A stretch of 64,000 nt of DNA from Pseudonocardia autotrophica (GTDB taxonomy: Bacteria > Actinomycetota > Actinomycetes > Mycobacteriales > Pseudonocardiaceae), in assembly GCF_003945385.1 (NCBI RefSeq), contig NZ_AP018920.1, positions 1-64,000 on the forward strand, in the 5' to 3' direction. A program made the translations under genes and the position numbers. Below, piece by piece: positions 20,577 to 28,462 of the stretch. The notes under the pieces were generated by a model. It did no database searches. It saw only the letters and a list, made by a program, of their open reading frames with translations, and was not told the origin of the DNA. How positions within the stretch are numbered: position 1 is the first letter of the stretch; the number at the start of each line of letters is the position of its first letter.

Positions 20577-21653
20577 TCAGTTGCCGGCGAGCGTCGGGTA
20601 GTCGGTGTAGCCGGCCTCGGCACCGCCGTAGAGGGTGGCCGGATCCACCTCGTTCAGCGGGGAATCGGTCCGGAGCCGCTCGACGATGTCGGGGTTCGCG
20701 AGTGCGAACTGACCCAGTGGGGCGATGTCGGCGAGGCCGGCGTCGATGTCAGCGGCAATCTGTTCACGCGTGCGCCCGTAGCGGATGAGGAGCAGCGCGT
20801 TCGGCCAGAGGTCGCGGAGGCTGCGCAGCAGTTCGTCGTCCCCGACATGGAAGACGTGCAGATAGACGAGGTTCAGCCGCGCGAGCTCACCGACCAGGTA
20901 CCGGTACTGGGCACGCACCGCCTCGGCGTCACCTTCGTCGAGCCCACCGAGGGGGAGGGCAGGGGAGATGCGGATGCCGGTGCGATCGGCCCCGATCTCC
21001 TCGGCCACGGCCTGGGCGATCTCGATGACGATCCGGGCCCGGTTCTGCACCGATCCGCCGTAGGAGTCATCGCGGTGGTTCGCGTTCGGCGACAGGAACT
21101 GGTGCAACAGGAACCCGTTGGCGGCGTGGATCTCCACCCCGTCGGCGCCCGCGGCGACGGCCGAGGCGGCGGCGTGCCGGAACTCCGCGATCACGTCCTG
21201 GATCTCGACCGTGTCGAGTTCCCGGGGTACGGGCGTCTGCTGTGGACCGGTCATCGTGACCATGTCCTGCTCGGCGGAGATCGCCGACGGTCCTACCGGC
21301 CGGCGGTGGTGTGGGGTGTTGTCCGGGTGGGCCATCCGGCCGGCGTGCATCAGCTGGATGAACAGGTTCCCGCCGCCTGCGTGCACCGCATCGGCGACGG
21401 TCTTCCACGCCGTGACGTGCTCGGGGGTGTAGATCCCGGGAGTTGCGAGATAGCCCTGACCGTCCTCCGACGGCTGGGTCGATTCGCTGATCAGCAGCCC
21501 CAGCGATGCGCGCTGGCCGTAGTACTCCGCTGCCAGCTCGCCCGGCGTGCCATCCGGGTTCGCCCTGTTGCGGGTCATCGGTGCCAACGCCAGCCGGTGC
21601 GCGAGCTGGACCCGCCCCAGCGTGAACGGCTGCCAGAGTGAACTCGAGGTCAT
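20577..21653 (-). CDS. Old yellow enzyme family ene-reductase (NemA-like)
   Basis: A 358-residue FMN-dependent TIM-barrel enzyme that reduces activated C=C bonds (enones, nitro compounds) with NAD(P)H. Family features: LAPMTRNRA with the conserved Thr near the flavin (about residue 27), the substrate-binding HAANGFLLHQF (His and Asn) in the middle, followed by DDSYGGSVQNRARI. Of two in-frame starts, the inner ATG at 21653 (MTSSSLWQPF) matches the family. It is divergent from a TetR gene across a 166-bp spacer with a palindrome, so it is probably repressed by that regulator and induced by its substrate. Confidence 0.88.
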   Translation of the reverse strand: MTSSSLWQPFTLGRVQLAHRLALAPMTRNRANPDGTPGELAAEYYGQRASLGLLISESTQPSEDGQGYLATPGIYTPEHVTAWKTVADAVHAGGGNLFIQLMHAGRMAHPDNTPHHRRPVGPSAISAEQDMVTMTGPQQTPVPRELDTVEIQDVIAEFRHAAASAVAAGADGVEIHAANGFLLHQFLSPNANHRDDSYGGSVQNRARIVIEIAQAVAEEIGADRTGIRISPALPLGGLDEGDAEAVRAQYRYLVGELARLNLVYLHVFHVGDDELLRSLRDLWPNALLLIRYGRTREQIAADIDAGLADIAPLGQFALANPDIVERLRTDSPLNEVDPATLYGGAEAGYTDYPTLAGN

Positions 21654-21764
21654 GAGGGAGGTTCCCTTTGCTGTCGACCGGTCCGTCATCGCCGACGACT
21701 CGACGCCAGGTCGCGCCGCGTCGTCGTGGGATCATCGGGAACGCAAGTCCGACCCACACGACGA

Positions 21765-21792
21765 TGACTGTACTCATAAATGAGGATGCTCA
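21765..21792. promoter_or_regulatory. Candidate TetR operator between ene-reductase and tetR
   Basis: A perfect inverted repeat CTCAT-AA-ATGAG lies at 21773-21784 within a wider, partly symmetric stretch (TGA at 21765 to TCA at about 21792). It is in the divergent promoter spacer, 36 bp before the TetR start, where TetR-type repressors usually bind. The site is AT-rich for this genome. Confidence 0.55.
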
Positions 21793-21819
21793 GAGTTTTA
21801 TTTCCGAGGAGGACAGCCG

Positions 21820-22422
21820 ATGTCGCGGGCTCCCCAGCCGCTCGGCCGGCGTGAGCGGAACAAGCAGGCCAAGCTCGAACGCATCACCGCGGCCGCGAGC
21901 GAGCTCTTCGTCGAGCGCAGCGTCGACGAGGTCACCACGCAGGAGATCGCGGACAAGGCCGACATCGGCACCGGCACCCTGTTCCTGTACGTCAAGACCA
22001 AGGGCGAGCTGCTGCTGCTGGTGCAGAACGCCCGCTACGCCGCAGCGCTCGAGCGTGGCCGCGCCGCCGCTGTCGACGCCGGTGGCGCCCTCGACGCCGT
22101 GACAGCGCTCATCACTCCGATCGTGGAGTGCAACCGCGTCCAGGTCGACAATGGACGCCTCTACCTCCGAGAGATGATCTTCGGTGACTCGGCGGAGCCC
22201 CACAACGCCGAAGCTCTGTGCATCGTGGGAGAGACCGAGCAGGCGGCCGCCGGCCTCCTCGCACAGCACGCCGGGCTCGACACGGCGGAGGCCGCGACAC
22301 TGGCACACGTCGTCTCCGCCATCATCTTCCTGGCGATGGCATCGACGGTGGACCCGGACGTGAGCGTGCCGGAGGTCGTCGCGAGCATCCGCGGGCAGGT
22401 CTCGGCGATCCTCCCTCGATGA
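21820..22422 (+). CDS. TetR family transcriptional regulator
   Basis: A 200-residue repressor. The N-terminal helix-turn-helix domain spans about residues 12-58 (RRERNKQAKLERITAAASEL to GTGTLFLYVKTKGELLLLV), with the recognition helix around IGTGTLFLYV. The C-terminal ligand domain is helical and not assignable to a ligand. A GAGGAGGA ribosome-binding site precedes the ATG. Divergent orientation with the ene-reductase and the palindrome between them make that gene its likely target. The same gene arrangement was apparently duplicated once at 18.4-20 kb. Confidence 0.88.
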   Translation: MSRAPQPLGRRERNKQAKLERITAAASELFVERSVDEVTTQEIADKADIGTGTLFLYVKTKGELLLLVQNARYAAALERGRAAAVDAGGALDAVTALITPIVECNRVQVDNGRLYLREMIFGDSAEPHNAEALCIVGETEQAAAGLLAQHAGLDTAEAATLAHVVSAIIFLAMASTVDPDVSVPEVVASIRGQVSAILPR

Positions 22423-22450
22423 TCCTCGGCCCGTGCCCGGATGGTCGTGC

Positions 22451-24403
22451 TCATCCCTCGGCAGCGCATCTCGGCAGATCCGAGGACCTGGGATCGTCCA
22501 GGAACGCGGCCGTAGCTCGGCGGGCACAGTGGTTGTCGAGCAGGACGAAGTGGTCGGCGCCGTCGATCTTCAGGACGGTCGCGCCCCACTGGGCCCCGAT
22601 GCTGTCCGCCATCGCCGGGGTGGTCGTGTAGTCCTCGGAGCCGCTGATGACCAGGACCGGGACGGTGGGCAGCGCCGACGGGTCGACGGAGTGCGGTCGG
22701 CCCTGCCCGTACAGACACGCCTCGTACCGGAACCCGTGCACGCGCAGTCCGTTCGCTGCGCGTAGTGCCTCGTCGACCTCCTGCCAGGTGAACGGGGCGA
22801 CCGCGGTGGTGAAGCGGTCCTCGGCGTAACGGCGGGTGGTGGCTTCGCGTTCGGCGGGAGCCGCGTCGAAGGCGAAGGGCATCGGGTAGTCGTTGCACGC
22901 GTAGAGCGCTGTCGGCTGCGGGGGAACGAGGCCAGCCAGGGGATCGTTGCGCATCGCCGAGAGCTGGGCGTTCAGGTCGTCGGCGACCCGGGTCAGTTCC
23001 GCCGAGCGTCGTTCCGGGGGGAGCCGCAGTGCTGCGTCCCGCCCGGCGGCGACCTCCGACCAGGTGGAGAACAGCTGGATCGTGGCCAGGTCGGTGACCC
23101 GCGGAGCGCCGGGGCCTGCTGCCCGGGCCCGGTCGATCGCGTCCTGCCAGGCGTTGGTGTCGGCCGGCGGCGTCAGCTGCGACGTGGTGAAGGTGAAATC
23201 GGGTGTCGAGACGAGCGGCAGCGCGCTGTCCAGGACGACCGACCGCACCGCCCGGGGGTACTGCTCGGCGTAGGCCTGGGCGAACAGGGTCCCGTAGGAC
23301 TGCCCGTAGAGGCTCCACCGGTCGACCCCGAGTGCCCGGCGGACGGCCTCCAGGTCCCCGGCGGCGGACTGCGCCCCGAGTGTCCCGGCCATCGGGCCGA
23401 GGCGGGCGTAACAGGCGGACACGGCGGAAGCGTCGGCGCCGCCGAGGTCGACGTCCGGGCAGGCGAGCGGGGTGGACCGGCCGAAGCCCCGATAGTCACT
23501 GACCACGACGTCATGGGTGCCGGCGATCGGATCGAGCACCCCGACGAGCTGGTCGCGGGACTGGCTGCCGGGCGACGGCCCGCCGACCGCGGCGACGACC
23601 ACCCCGTGCGGGGTGGTGGTGTCGCGGGCGGGGTGGACGAGGTAGCTGATCTCGATCGTCGGCCCGTCCGGTGCGGCCGCGTCGACCGGTACGTCGATGC
23701 GGCTCTCGGCCCAGCCCCACCGCCACTCACCGGCCGGGCTCGGCCACCCCACGGACACCGTCACCGCAGCGGCGGCCAGCACCAGGAGCGCGCCGACGGC
23801 GCCGACCGGTCGGGCCGGTGCGGGTGACCCGACACCGGCTCCGTCCGCCACGCGACGTGCCCGCCGCCCGGCCACGGCCCACAGCAGCAGGCCTGCGAGC
23901 AGCAGCAGCGCCCGGTTCCAGGCCCAGCCGTCGAGATGACCGTGGAACGACGTCAGCGCCGGGAGCGCGAGCTCGACGATCTCTGCGGGGCGCACCATGG
24001 ACCGGACGGGCCAGGTGATCTCGCGGGGGCCGAGGAACAGCGTGAACGGGAACAGTGCGCTCAGCGCGCTGATCCCGATGCCCGCGCCGAACAGCAGACC
24101 GAACCGCACGGCGCGGCGCACGACGCGGGACCGTGGCCCGCGCTCGCGCCTCGGCCGCCGGTTCACGATGAGCACGGCGACGCCGCACCAGAACGCCATC
24201 GGTGCCGCCCACACGAGCTGTAGCTCGACCAGCCCGACGATCGACCGCTCCGGGAGCAGCACCCACGGGACGACGGTCGCCACGACCGTCCCACCGGCGA
24301 GCAGGAGCAGGTGCACGGTGCGGAACCGGCCGGGGAGGAGCACCACGGCGAGACCCACCACGAACGGCAGGACGATCTCGAGCAACGGGACGACGGCGGA
24401 CAT
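22451..24403 (-). CDS. Membrane-anchored alpha/beta hydrolase with TAP-like C-terminal domain
   Basis: A 650-residue protein. Residues 1-225 contain about five to six hydrophobic helices (for example EIVLPFVVGLAVVLL, LLLAGGTVVATVVPWVLL, ALLVLAAAAVTVSVGW). The rest is an extracytoplasmic hydrolase of the tripeptidyl-aminopeptidase-like group: nucleophile elbow GQSYGT, acid in ISGSEDYTT and catalytic His in DGADHFVLL near the C-terminus. Such enzymes cleave peptides or small esters outside the membrane. It is the last gene of a leftward run after an exporter and a two-component system, 118 bp behind the regulator. Its last 40 codons are duplicated at 19844-19965. Confidence 0.8.
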   Translation of the reverse strand: MSAVVPLLEIVLPFVVGLAVVLLPGRFRTVHLLLLAGGTVVATVVPWVLLPERSIVGLVELQLVWAAPMAFWCGVAVLIVNRRPRRERGPRSRVVRRAVRFGLLFGAGIGISALSALFPFTLFLGPREITWPVRSMVRPAEIVELALPALTSFHGHLDGWAWNRALLLLAGLLLWAVAGRRARRVADGAGVGSPAPARPVGAVGALLVLAAAAVTVSVGWPSPAGEWRWGWAESRIDVPVDAAAPDGPTIEISYLVHPARDTTTPHGVVVAAVGGPSPGSQSRDQLVGVLDPIAGTHDVVVSDYRGFGRSTPLACPDVDLGGADASAVSACYARLGPMAGTLGAQSAAGDLEAVRRALGVDRWSLYGQSYGTLFAQAYAEQYPRAVRSVVLDSALPLVSTPDFTFTTSQLTPPADTNAWQDAIDRARAAGPGAPRVTDLATIQLFSTWSEVAAGRDAALRLPPERRSAELTRVADDLNAQLSAMRNDPLAGLVPPQPTALYACNDYPMPFAFDAAPAEREATTRRYAEDRFTTAVAPFTWQEVDEALRAANGLRVHGFRYEACLYGQGRPHSVDPSALPTVPVLVISGSEDYTTTPAMADSIGAQWGATVLKIDGADHFVLLDNHCARRATAAFLDDPRSSDLPRCAAEG

Positions 24404-24521
24404 GGTGTCGAGCGAACAACGCCCGCTCGCCGGGCACAGTCTGCGAGCGTCGACAGTCCCGCCGGACGGCCACGGAGAAGCCCGGCTCAGTGGTCAGCGG
24501 CGGCGGTTCGGGGTCGGCAGC

Positions 24522-25328
24522 TCAGGATCGGTGGTCGTCGACGAGGAGACCGGTCTCGCGGGCGAGGATGACGAGCTGCACGCGGTCGCGGGCGTCCAGC
24601 TTGGTCAGGATGCGGCTGACATAGGTCCGCACCGTGGTGGGGGTGACCACCAGCGCGGCGGCGATCTCGGGATTGGACAGCCCCTGCCCGACGAGGGCGA
24701 GGGTGTGCCGTTCGCGGGGGCTCAGCGTGCTCAGACGCGGATGCGGGCCGGGGCGTGCCGGCACGAACCGTTCGATGAAACGGCGGGTGATCTCGGGGGC
24801 GAGCAGCGCCTCACCGGCGGCGACGACCCGGACCGCACGGAGCAGTTCGGCAGGTGGGGCGTTCTTGAGCAGGAACCCGGACGCGCCGGCCCGTAGTGCC
24901 TCGTACACGTGACCGTCGACGTCGAACATGGTCAGCACGAGCACACGCGGACCGCCGCCGCCGGTGCGCAGCCGCCGGGTCGCCTCGAGGCCGTCGAGCA
25001 CCGGCATACGTACGTCCATGAGCACGACGTCCGGATGATGCTGCGCGGTCAGGGCGATGGCCTGCGCGCCGTCACCCGCCTCGCCGACCGTGGTCATCGC
25101 GGGATCGGAGTCGATGAGCAGCCGCAGCGACCGGCGCAGGATCGGGTCGTCGTCGGCGATCAGCACGCGGATCCGCGCGGCGGTGTCGCTCACTGCGCGT
25201 CCCGCGGTGGTGTCGTTCACTGCGCGTCCCGCGGTGGTGTTGTTCAGTGCGCGTCCCGCGGTGGTGTTGTTCAGTGCGCGTCCCGCGTTGGTGTCGTTCG
25301 TCCCGCGTCCCGCGTTGGTGTCGTTCAC
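24522..25328 (-). CDS. NarL/LuxR-type response regulator with repeat-extended N-terminus
   Basis: Receiver domain from about RIRVLIADDDPILRRSLRLL with phospho-acceptor Asp in VVLMDVRMPVLDG and conserved Lys in GFLLKNAPP, then a LuxR helix-turn-helix (LSPRERHTLALVGQGLSNPE, TPTTVRTYVSRILTKL). The partner kinase lies directly upstream. The GTG at 25328 overlaps the kinase stop (GTGA), giving 268 residues with five 9-residue repeats of the (V/L)N(D/N)TTAGRA type before the domain. Other GTG starts in the repeats, at 25220 and 25193, would give shorter products; the 25193 start makes a normal-length 223-residue regulator. Which start is used is open. Confidence 0.88.
   Translation of the reverse strand: MNDTNAGRGTNDTNAGRALNNTTAGRALNNTTAGRAVNDTTAGRAVSDTAARIRVLIADDDPILRRSLRLLIDSDPAMTTVGEAGDGAQAIALTAQHHPDVVLMDVRMPVLDGLEATRRLRTGGGGPRVLVLTMFDVDGHVYEALRAGASGFLLKNAPPAELLRAVRVVAAGEALLAPEITRRFIERFVPARPGPHPRLSTLSPRERHTLALVGQGLSNPEIAAALVVTPTTVRTYVSRILTKLDARDRVQLVILARETGLLVDDHRS
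25191..25328 (-). repeat. 27-bp tandem repeat covering the response regulator start
   Basis: Five full copies and part of a sixth of a 27-bp unit. On the minus strand the unit begins GTGAACGACACC and continues ACCGCGGGACGCGCA. Units begin at 25328, 25301, 25274, 25247, 25220 and 25193; units 1, 5 and 6 begin with GTG, units 3 and 4 with CTG and unit 2 with ACG. As 27 is divisible by three, copy number changes keep the frame. Each unit ends with a GGGAC motif that can serve as a ribosome-binding site for the next unit's GTG. Confidence 0.9.
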
Positions 25329-26485
25329 TGCGGGTCCCGGGCTGCTGTCGTGGCCGGCAGGGTCGCGGTGAGGGTGAAACCGGGAGGCCCACCGGTCCGG
25401 AGCGTGCCGCCGTGCGCGTGGACGCGCTCCTCCATGCCGGTCAGGCCGTGCCCCGGCGGCGCGGCACCGGGGCCGCGTCCGTCGTCGGTCACACACAGAG
25501 TGATCCACCGGTCGGCCGGCGGGCCGGTCAGGGTGAGCGTGATCCGGCAGCGCGTCGCACCGGAGTGGCGGACGACGTTGGTCGTCGCCTCCTGCGCGAC
25601 GCGGTACAGCGTCGTGCGCAGCGGCGCCGCAAGAGCGGACACCGCGTCGGTGTCGATGTCGGGGTCGATCTCGATCTCGGCGGCGGCGTCGATACCCGAG
25701 CGCTGCATCGTCCGGGCGAGGGTGCGTAGGTCGGTCGGCAGGTCCGTGCCGGCGGACTCCCCGTCGCGGATCCGGCCGAGCAGCACGTGCAGCTCCGCGA
25801 CCGAACAGCGGGCGGTCTCGGCGATCTCCCGCAGCGCCTCCCGCAGCTCGTCGGCCGACAAGGTGTCGACGTGCGCGGCGACGCCGGCCCGGACCCCGAT
25901 CGTGCCGAGCGAGTGCCCGAGGGCGTCGTGCACGTCGCGCGAGAGCCGTAGCCGCTCCTCCGTCGCCACCCGCACGGCTGTCTCCCGGCGCAGCCGGCGG
26001 GTCCGTACCCCGAGAACCCAGGCGGCCGTGAGGACCACGATGGTGACGACGGCCCAGCGGACCGTCCCGCCCAGGTCCCCCGGAGCCACGGTCAGCAGCA
26101 GCAGAAGGGCGACGACCGCCGTCGCCGCAACGATCCGGTTGGGCGCGAGCCGCTCGCCCTGCCGCTCGGCCACGGCGAACAGACACCACCCGACGAGCAC
26201 CCCCGGGTCGGCCGTGGCACCCGACAGCCAGGCGACCCCGGTGGACAACGCCGCCACTGCCGTCGCGGCTCGCGGGAAGCGGTGGCGCAGGACCACCGCC
26301 AGCACCACGACCAGCGCCAGACCGGCCTGGGCCGGCCGGCCGATCTCCGGGGGGACCGTCCACCAGAGACCGATCACCACCGCGGTCGCCACCGCCGCGT
26401 CCCGCGCCGGGCTCGCCGCCGCGGACAGGCCGGCGGCGCGCCGCGGACGGGTGGGCGATGCGGCGCCGATCGGGGTGGCCGTCAC
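25325..26485 (-). CDS. Sensor histidine kinase, NarX/DesK-type
   Basis: A 386-residue kinase. Residues about 28-160 form an N-terminal membrane domain of four to five hydrophobic segments (e.g. AGLALVVVLAVVL, IVAATAVVALLLLLTVAP, WAVVTIVVLTAAWVLG). The HisKA_3 dimerisation domain has the phospho-His in SRDVHDALGHSLG (about residue 190). The ATPase domain has the N-box QEATTNVVRHSGA and the G-boxes DDGRGPG and GHGLTGMEERV. There is no extracellular sensor domain, so it probably senses within the membrane, as kinases linked to ABC exporters often do. It is followed by its regulator with a 4-bp overlap and preceded by a two-gene ABC exporter. Confidence 0.9.
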   Translation of the reverse strand: MTATPIGAASPTRPRRAAGLSAAASPARDAAVATAVVIGLWWTVPPEIGRPAQAGLALVVVLAVVLRHRFPRAATAVAALSTGVAWLSGATADPGVLVGWCLFAVAERQGERLAPNRIVAATAVVALLLLLTVAPGDLGGTVRWAVVTIVVLTAAWVLGVRTRRLRRETAVRVATEERLRLSRDVHDALGHSLGTIGVRAGVAAHVDTLSADELREALREIAETARCSVAELHVLLGRIRDGESAGTDLPTDLRTLARTMQRSGIDAAAEIEIDPDIDTDAVSALAAPLRTTLYRVAQEATTNVVRHSGATRCRITLTLTGPPADRWITLCVTDDGRGPGAAPPGHGLTGMEERVHAHGGTLRTGGPPGFTLTATLPATTAARDPQ

Positions 26486-26626
26486 GGGTACAGGCTAGGC
26501 AGGTCCGCTTCGGCCGACCGCGGTGCCGGACGGCACCGTGCCGTGACGACGGTGAGGCGTCGCCCCCGAATCCTCGCCGCGCGTTCCCGGGTACGGGATG
26601 GGGGAGCAGCGAGCGTGGCTGCGGAA

Positions 26627-28462
26627 CTACCGGTGGTGGGCGGTCGGGTCGTGCAGGGGCTCGGGATCCGCACCGCTCTCGTCGCCGGAACGCCACGAGT
26701 GCCACAGCAGTGCGTAGGTCCCGTCGGCGGCCAGCAGCTCGCGGTGCGAGCCGAGCTCGACCAGCCGGCCTTCGTGCAGGACGGCGATCCGGTCGGCCTC
26801 GCGGGCGGTCTGCAGCCGGTGCGCGATCGCCACGACCGTGCGGCCCTCGAGCACCGAGGCGAGCGCGCGTTCGGTGCTGCGCGCGGTGGTGGGGTCCAGC
26901 AGCGCGGTCGCCTCGTCCAGGACCAGGGTGTGCGGGTCGGCCAGCACCACCCTGGCCAGGGAGAGTTGCTGGGCGCTCGCACCGTCGAGCTCGGTCTCGC
27001 GGCCGAGCACGCTGTCCAGCCCCTCGGGCAGGTCGGCGACCCGGTGGGCACCGACCGCGGCGAGGGCTCGGAGCAGGTCCCGGTCACCGGCATCCGGGCG
27101 GGCGAGGCGCAGGTTGTCGCGCACCGTGTCGTCGAAGACGTGGTGGTCCTGGGTGATGAGCACGACCTGGGCGCGCAACCGGTCCGGCGGCAGGTCCGCG
27201 ACCGGGACACCGCCGACGTCGACCGTGCCGGTGCGTGGCCGGTCCAGCCCGGCCAGCAACCGGCCCAGTGTGGACTTGCCGGCGCCGGAGGCCCCGACGA
27301 TCGCGAGTCGCTCCCCGGGCCGGATCACCAGGTCGATGCCGTGCAGCACGTCCGGTCCGGCGCCGTAGGCGTAGTGGACGTTGCGCACCTCGATCCGGTC
27401 GTCGCGAGGTGTGCCGGTGCGAGTCGTGTCGGGGACGGGCACCTCGGCCAGTCCCTCGAGCCTGGCGAGCGCCGCGGCGGCGCCCTGGAGCTGCTCGACC
27501 CACAGCATGAGTGTGTCCAGCGGGGTGGTGAGCTGGCGCAGGTACACGGTGGCCGCGATCACCGTGCCCAGGGTGACCAGGCCTGCCCCGTTGAGTGCCG
27601 CGCCGGCCAGCAGCACCCCGACGACCGGCAGCGCCAGGGCGATGTCGACCGACGGAAACAGCACGGTGCGCAGCCTCAGCGTGCGCAGCCGGGCGGATCG
27701 GACGACGTCGATCACCTTCTCCGCCGCCGCGGCCCGTTCGTGCTCCAGGGCCAGTGCCTCGATCGTGCGTGCACCGCGCGCGGTGCTGGTGACGACATCG
27801 GCCAGCGCCGCGCCGGCGCGGGCCTCGTGCAGGTACGCCGAGCGGGCGCGGCGCAGATACCAGCGCAGCGACACCCCCATCGCCGCGAGGCACCCGAGTC
27901 CGCACAGCCCGAGCCGCGGATCGAGGGCCAGCACCGCAGCGACGAGGAACACCACCTGGACCGAGGCGACGGCGACCTCGGGCACGGCGCGGCGCAGCGC
28001 TGTCGCGACGACGGTGGCGTCGGTGCTGCCCCGGGAGATCAGGTCCCCGCGGTCGGACGCCTCGACGATCGCCGCGGGGAGCGCCAGTGCGCGGTCGAGC
28101 AGGCGCTCCCGGATCCGGGCCGCGCTGCGCTCGCCGAACCGGTAACCCACCCCGAGCGCCATCCGGGACAGCACGATCTGTGCCACCGTCGTGACGACGA
28201 CGATCAGCGCGAGCACGTCGATCGTGCCCAGCGGATCCGGATCCGTCCCGGCCGAGACGACGTCCACGATCCGGCCGAGCAGCCAGGGTGCGACCAGCCC
28301 CGCACCGGCCGCTGCCGCGTTCAGCAGGAGCATCGCGGCGACCGCGGCCCGGTCGGCCCGTAGCTCGCCGAGCACCGCCGCACGCAGCCGCGCGGATCCG
28401 GCGACCGGCAGCGTCCGGTCCTCGGCACCGGTCGGGTCAGCTGTTCCCGCGTGGCCGTTCAC
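26627..28462 (-). CDS. ABC exporter half-transporter (catalytic partner)
   Basis: A 611-residue fused ABC exporter subunit: a transmembrane domain (about residues 28-320, six helices beginning AAVAAMLLLNAAAAGAGLVA) and a nucleotide-binding domain. The ATPase has Walker A GASGAGKST, Walker B TLVLDEATALLD with the catalytic Glu, and a shortened signature AQQLSLARV in place of LSGGQ. The upstream gene overlaps it by 4 bp (ATGA) and encodes a partner with a complementary pattern of intact and degenerate motifs. Together they should form a heterodimeric exporter with one consensus and one degenerate ATP site. Substrate unknown; the linked two-component system suggests drug or lipid export. Confidence 0.88.
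   Translation of the reverse strand: MNGHAGTADPTGAEDRTLPVAGSARLRAAVLGELRADRAAVAAMLLLNAAAAGAGLVAPWLLGRIVDVVSAGTDPDPLGTIDVLALIVVVTTVAQIVLSRMALGVGYRFGERSAARIRERLLDRALALPAAIVEASDRGDLISRGSTDATVVATALRRAVPEVAVASVQVVFLVAAVLALDPRLGLCGLGCLAAMGVSLRWYLRRARSAYLHEARAGAALADVVTSTARGARTIEALALEHERAAAAEKVIDVVRSARLRTLRLRTVLFPSVDIALALPVVGVLLAGAALNGAGLVTLGTVIAATVYLRQLTTPLDTLMLWVEQLQGAAAALARLEGLAEVPVPDTTRTGTPRDDRIEVRNVHYAYGAGPDVLHGIDLVIRPGERLAIVGASGAGKSTLGRLLAGLDRPRTGTVDVGGVPVADLPPDRLRAQVVLITQDHHVFDDTVRDNLRLARPDAGDRDLLRALAAVGAHRVADLPEGLDSVLGRETELDGASAQQLSLARVVLADPHTLVLDEATALLDPTTARSTERALASVLEGRTVVAIAHRLQTAREADRIAVLHEGRLVELGSHRELLAADGTYALLWHSWRSGDESGADPEPLHDPTAHHR

Noticed and set aside
24522..26705. A 727-codon frame joining the response regulator to sequence opposite the kinase
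   Set aside because: The extra part is the kinase gene read in another frame; it contains no domain features. The regulator starts inside the tandem repeat region.
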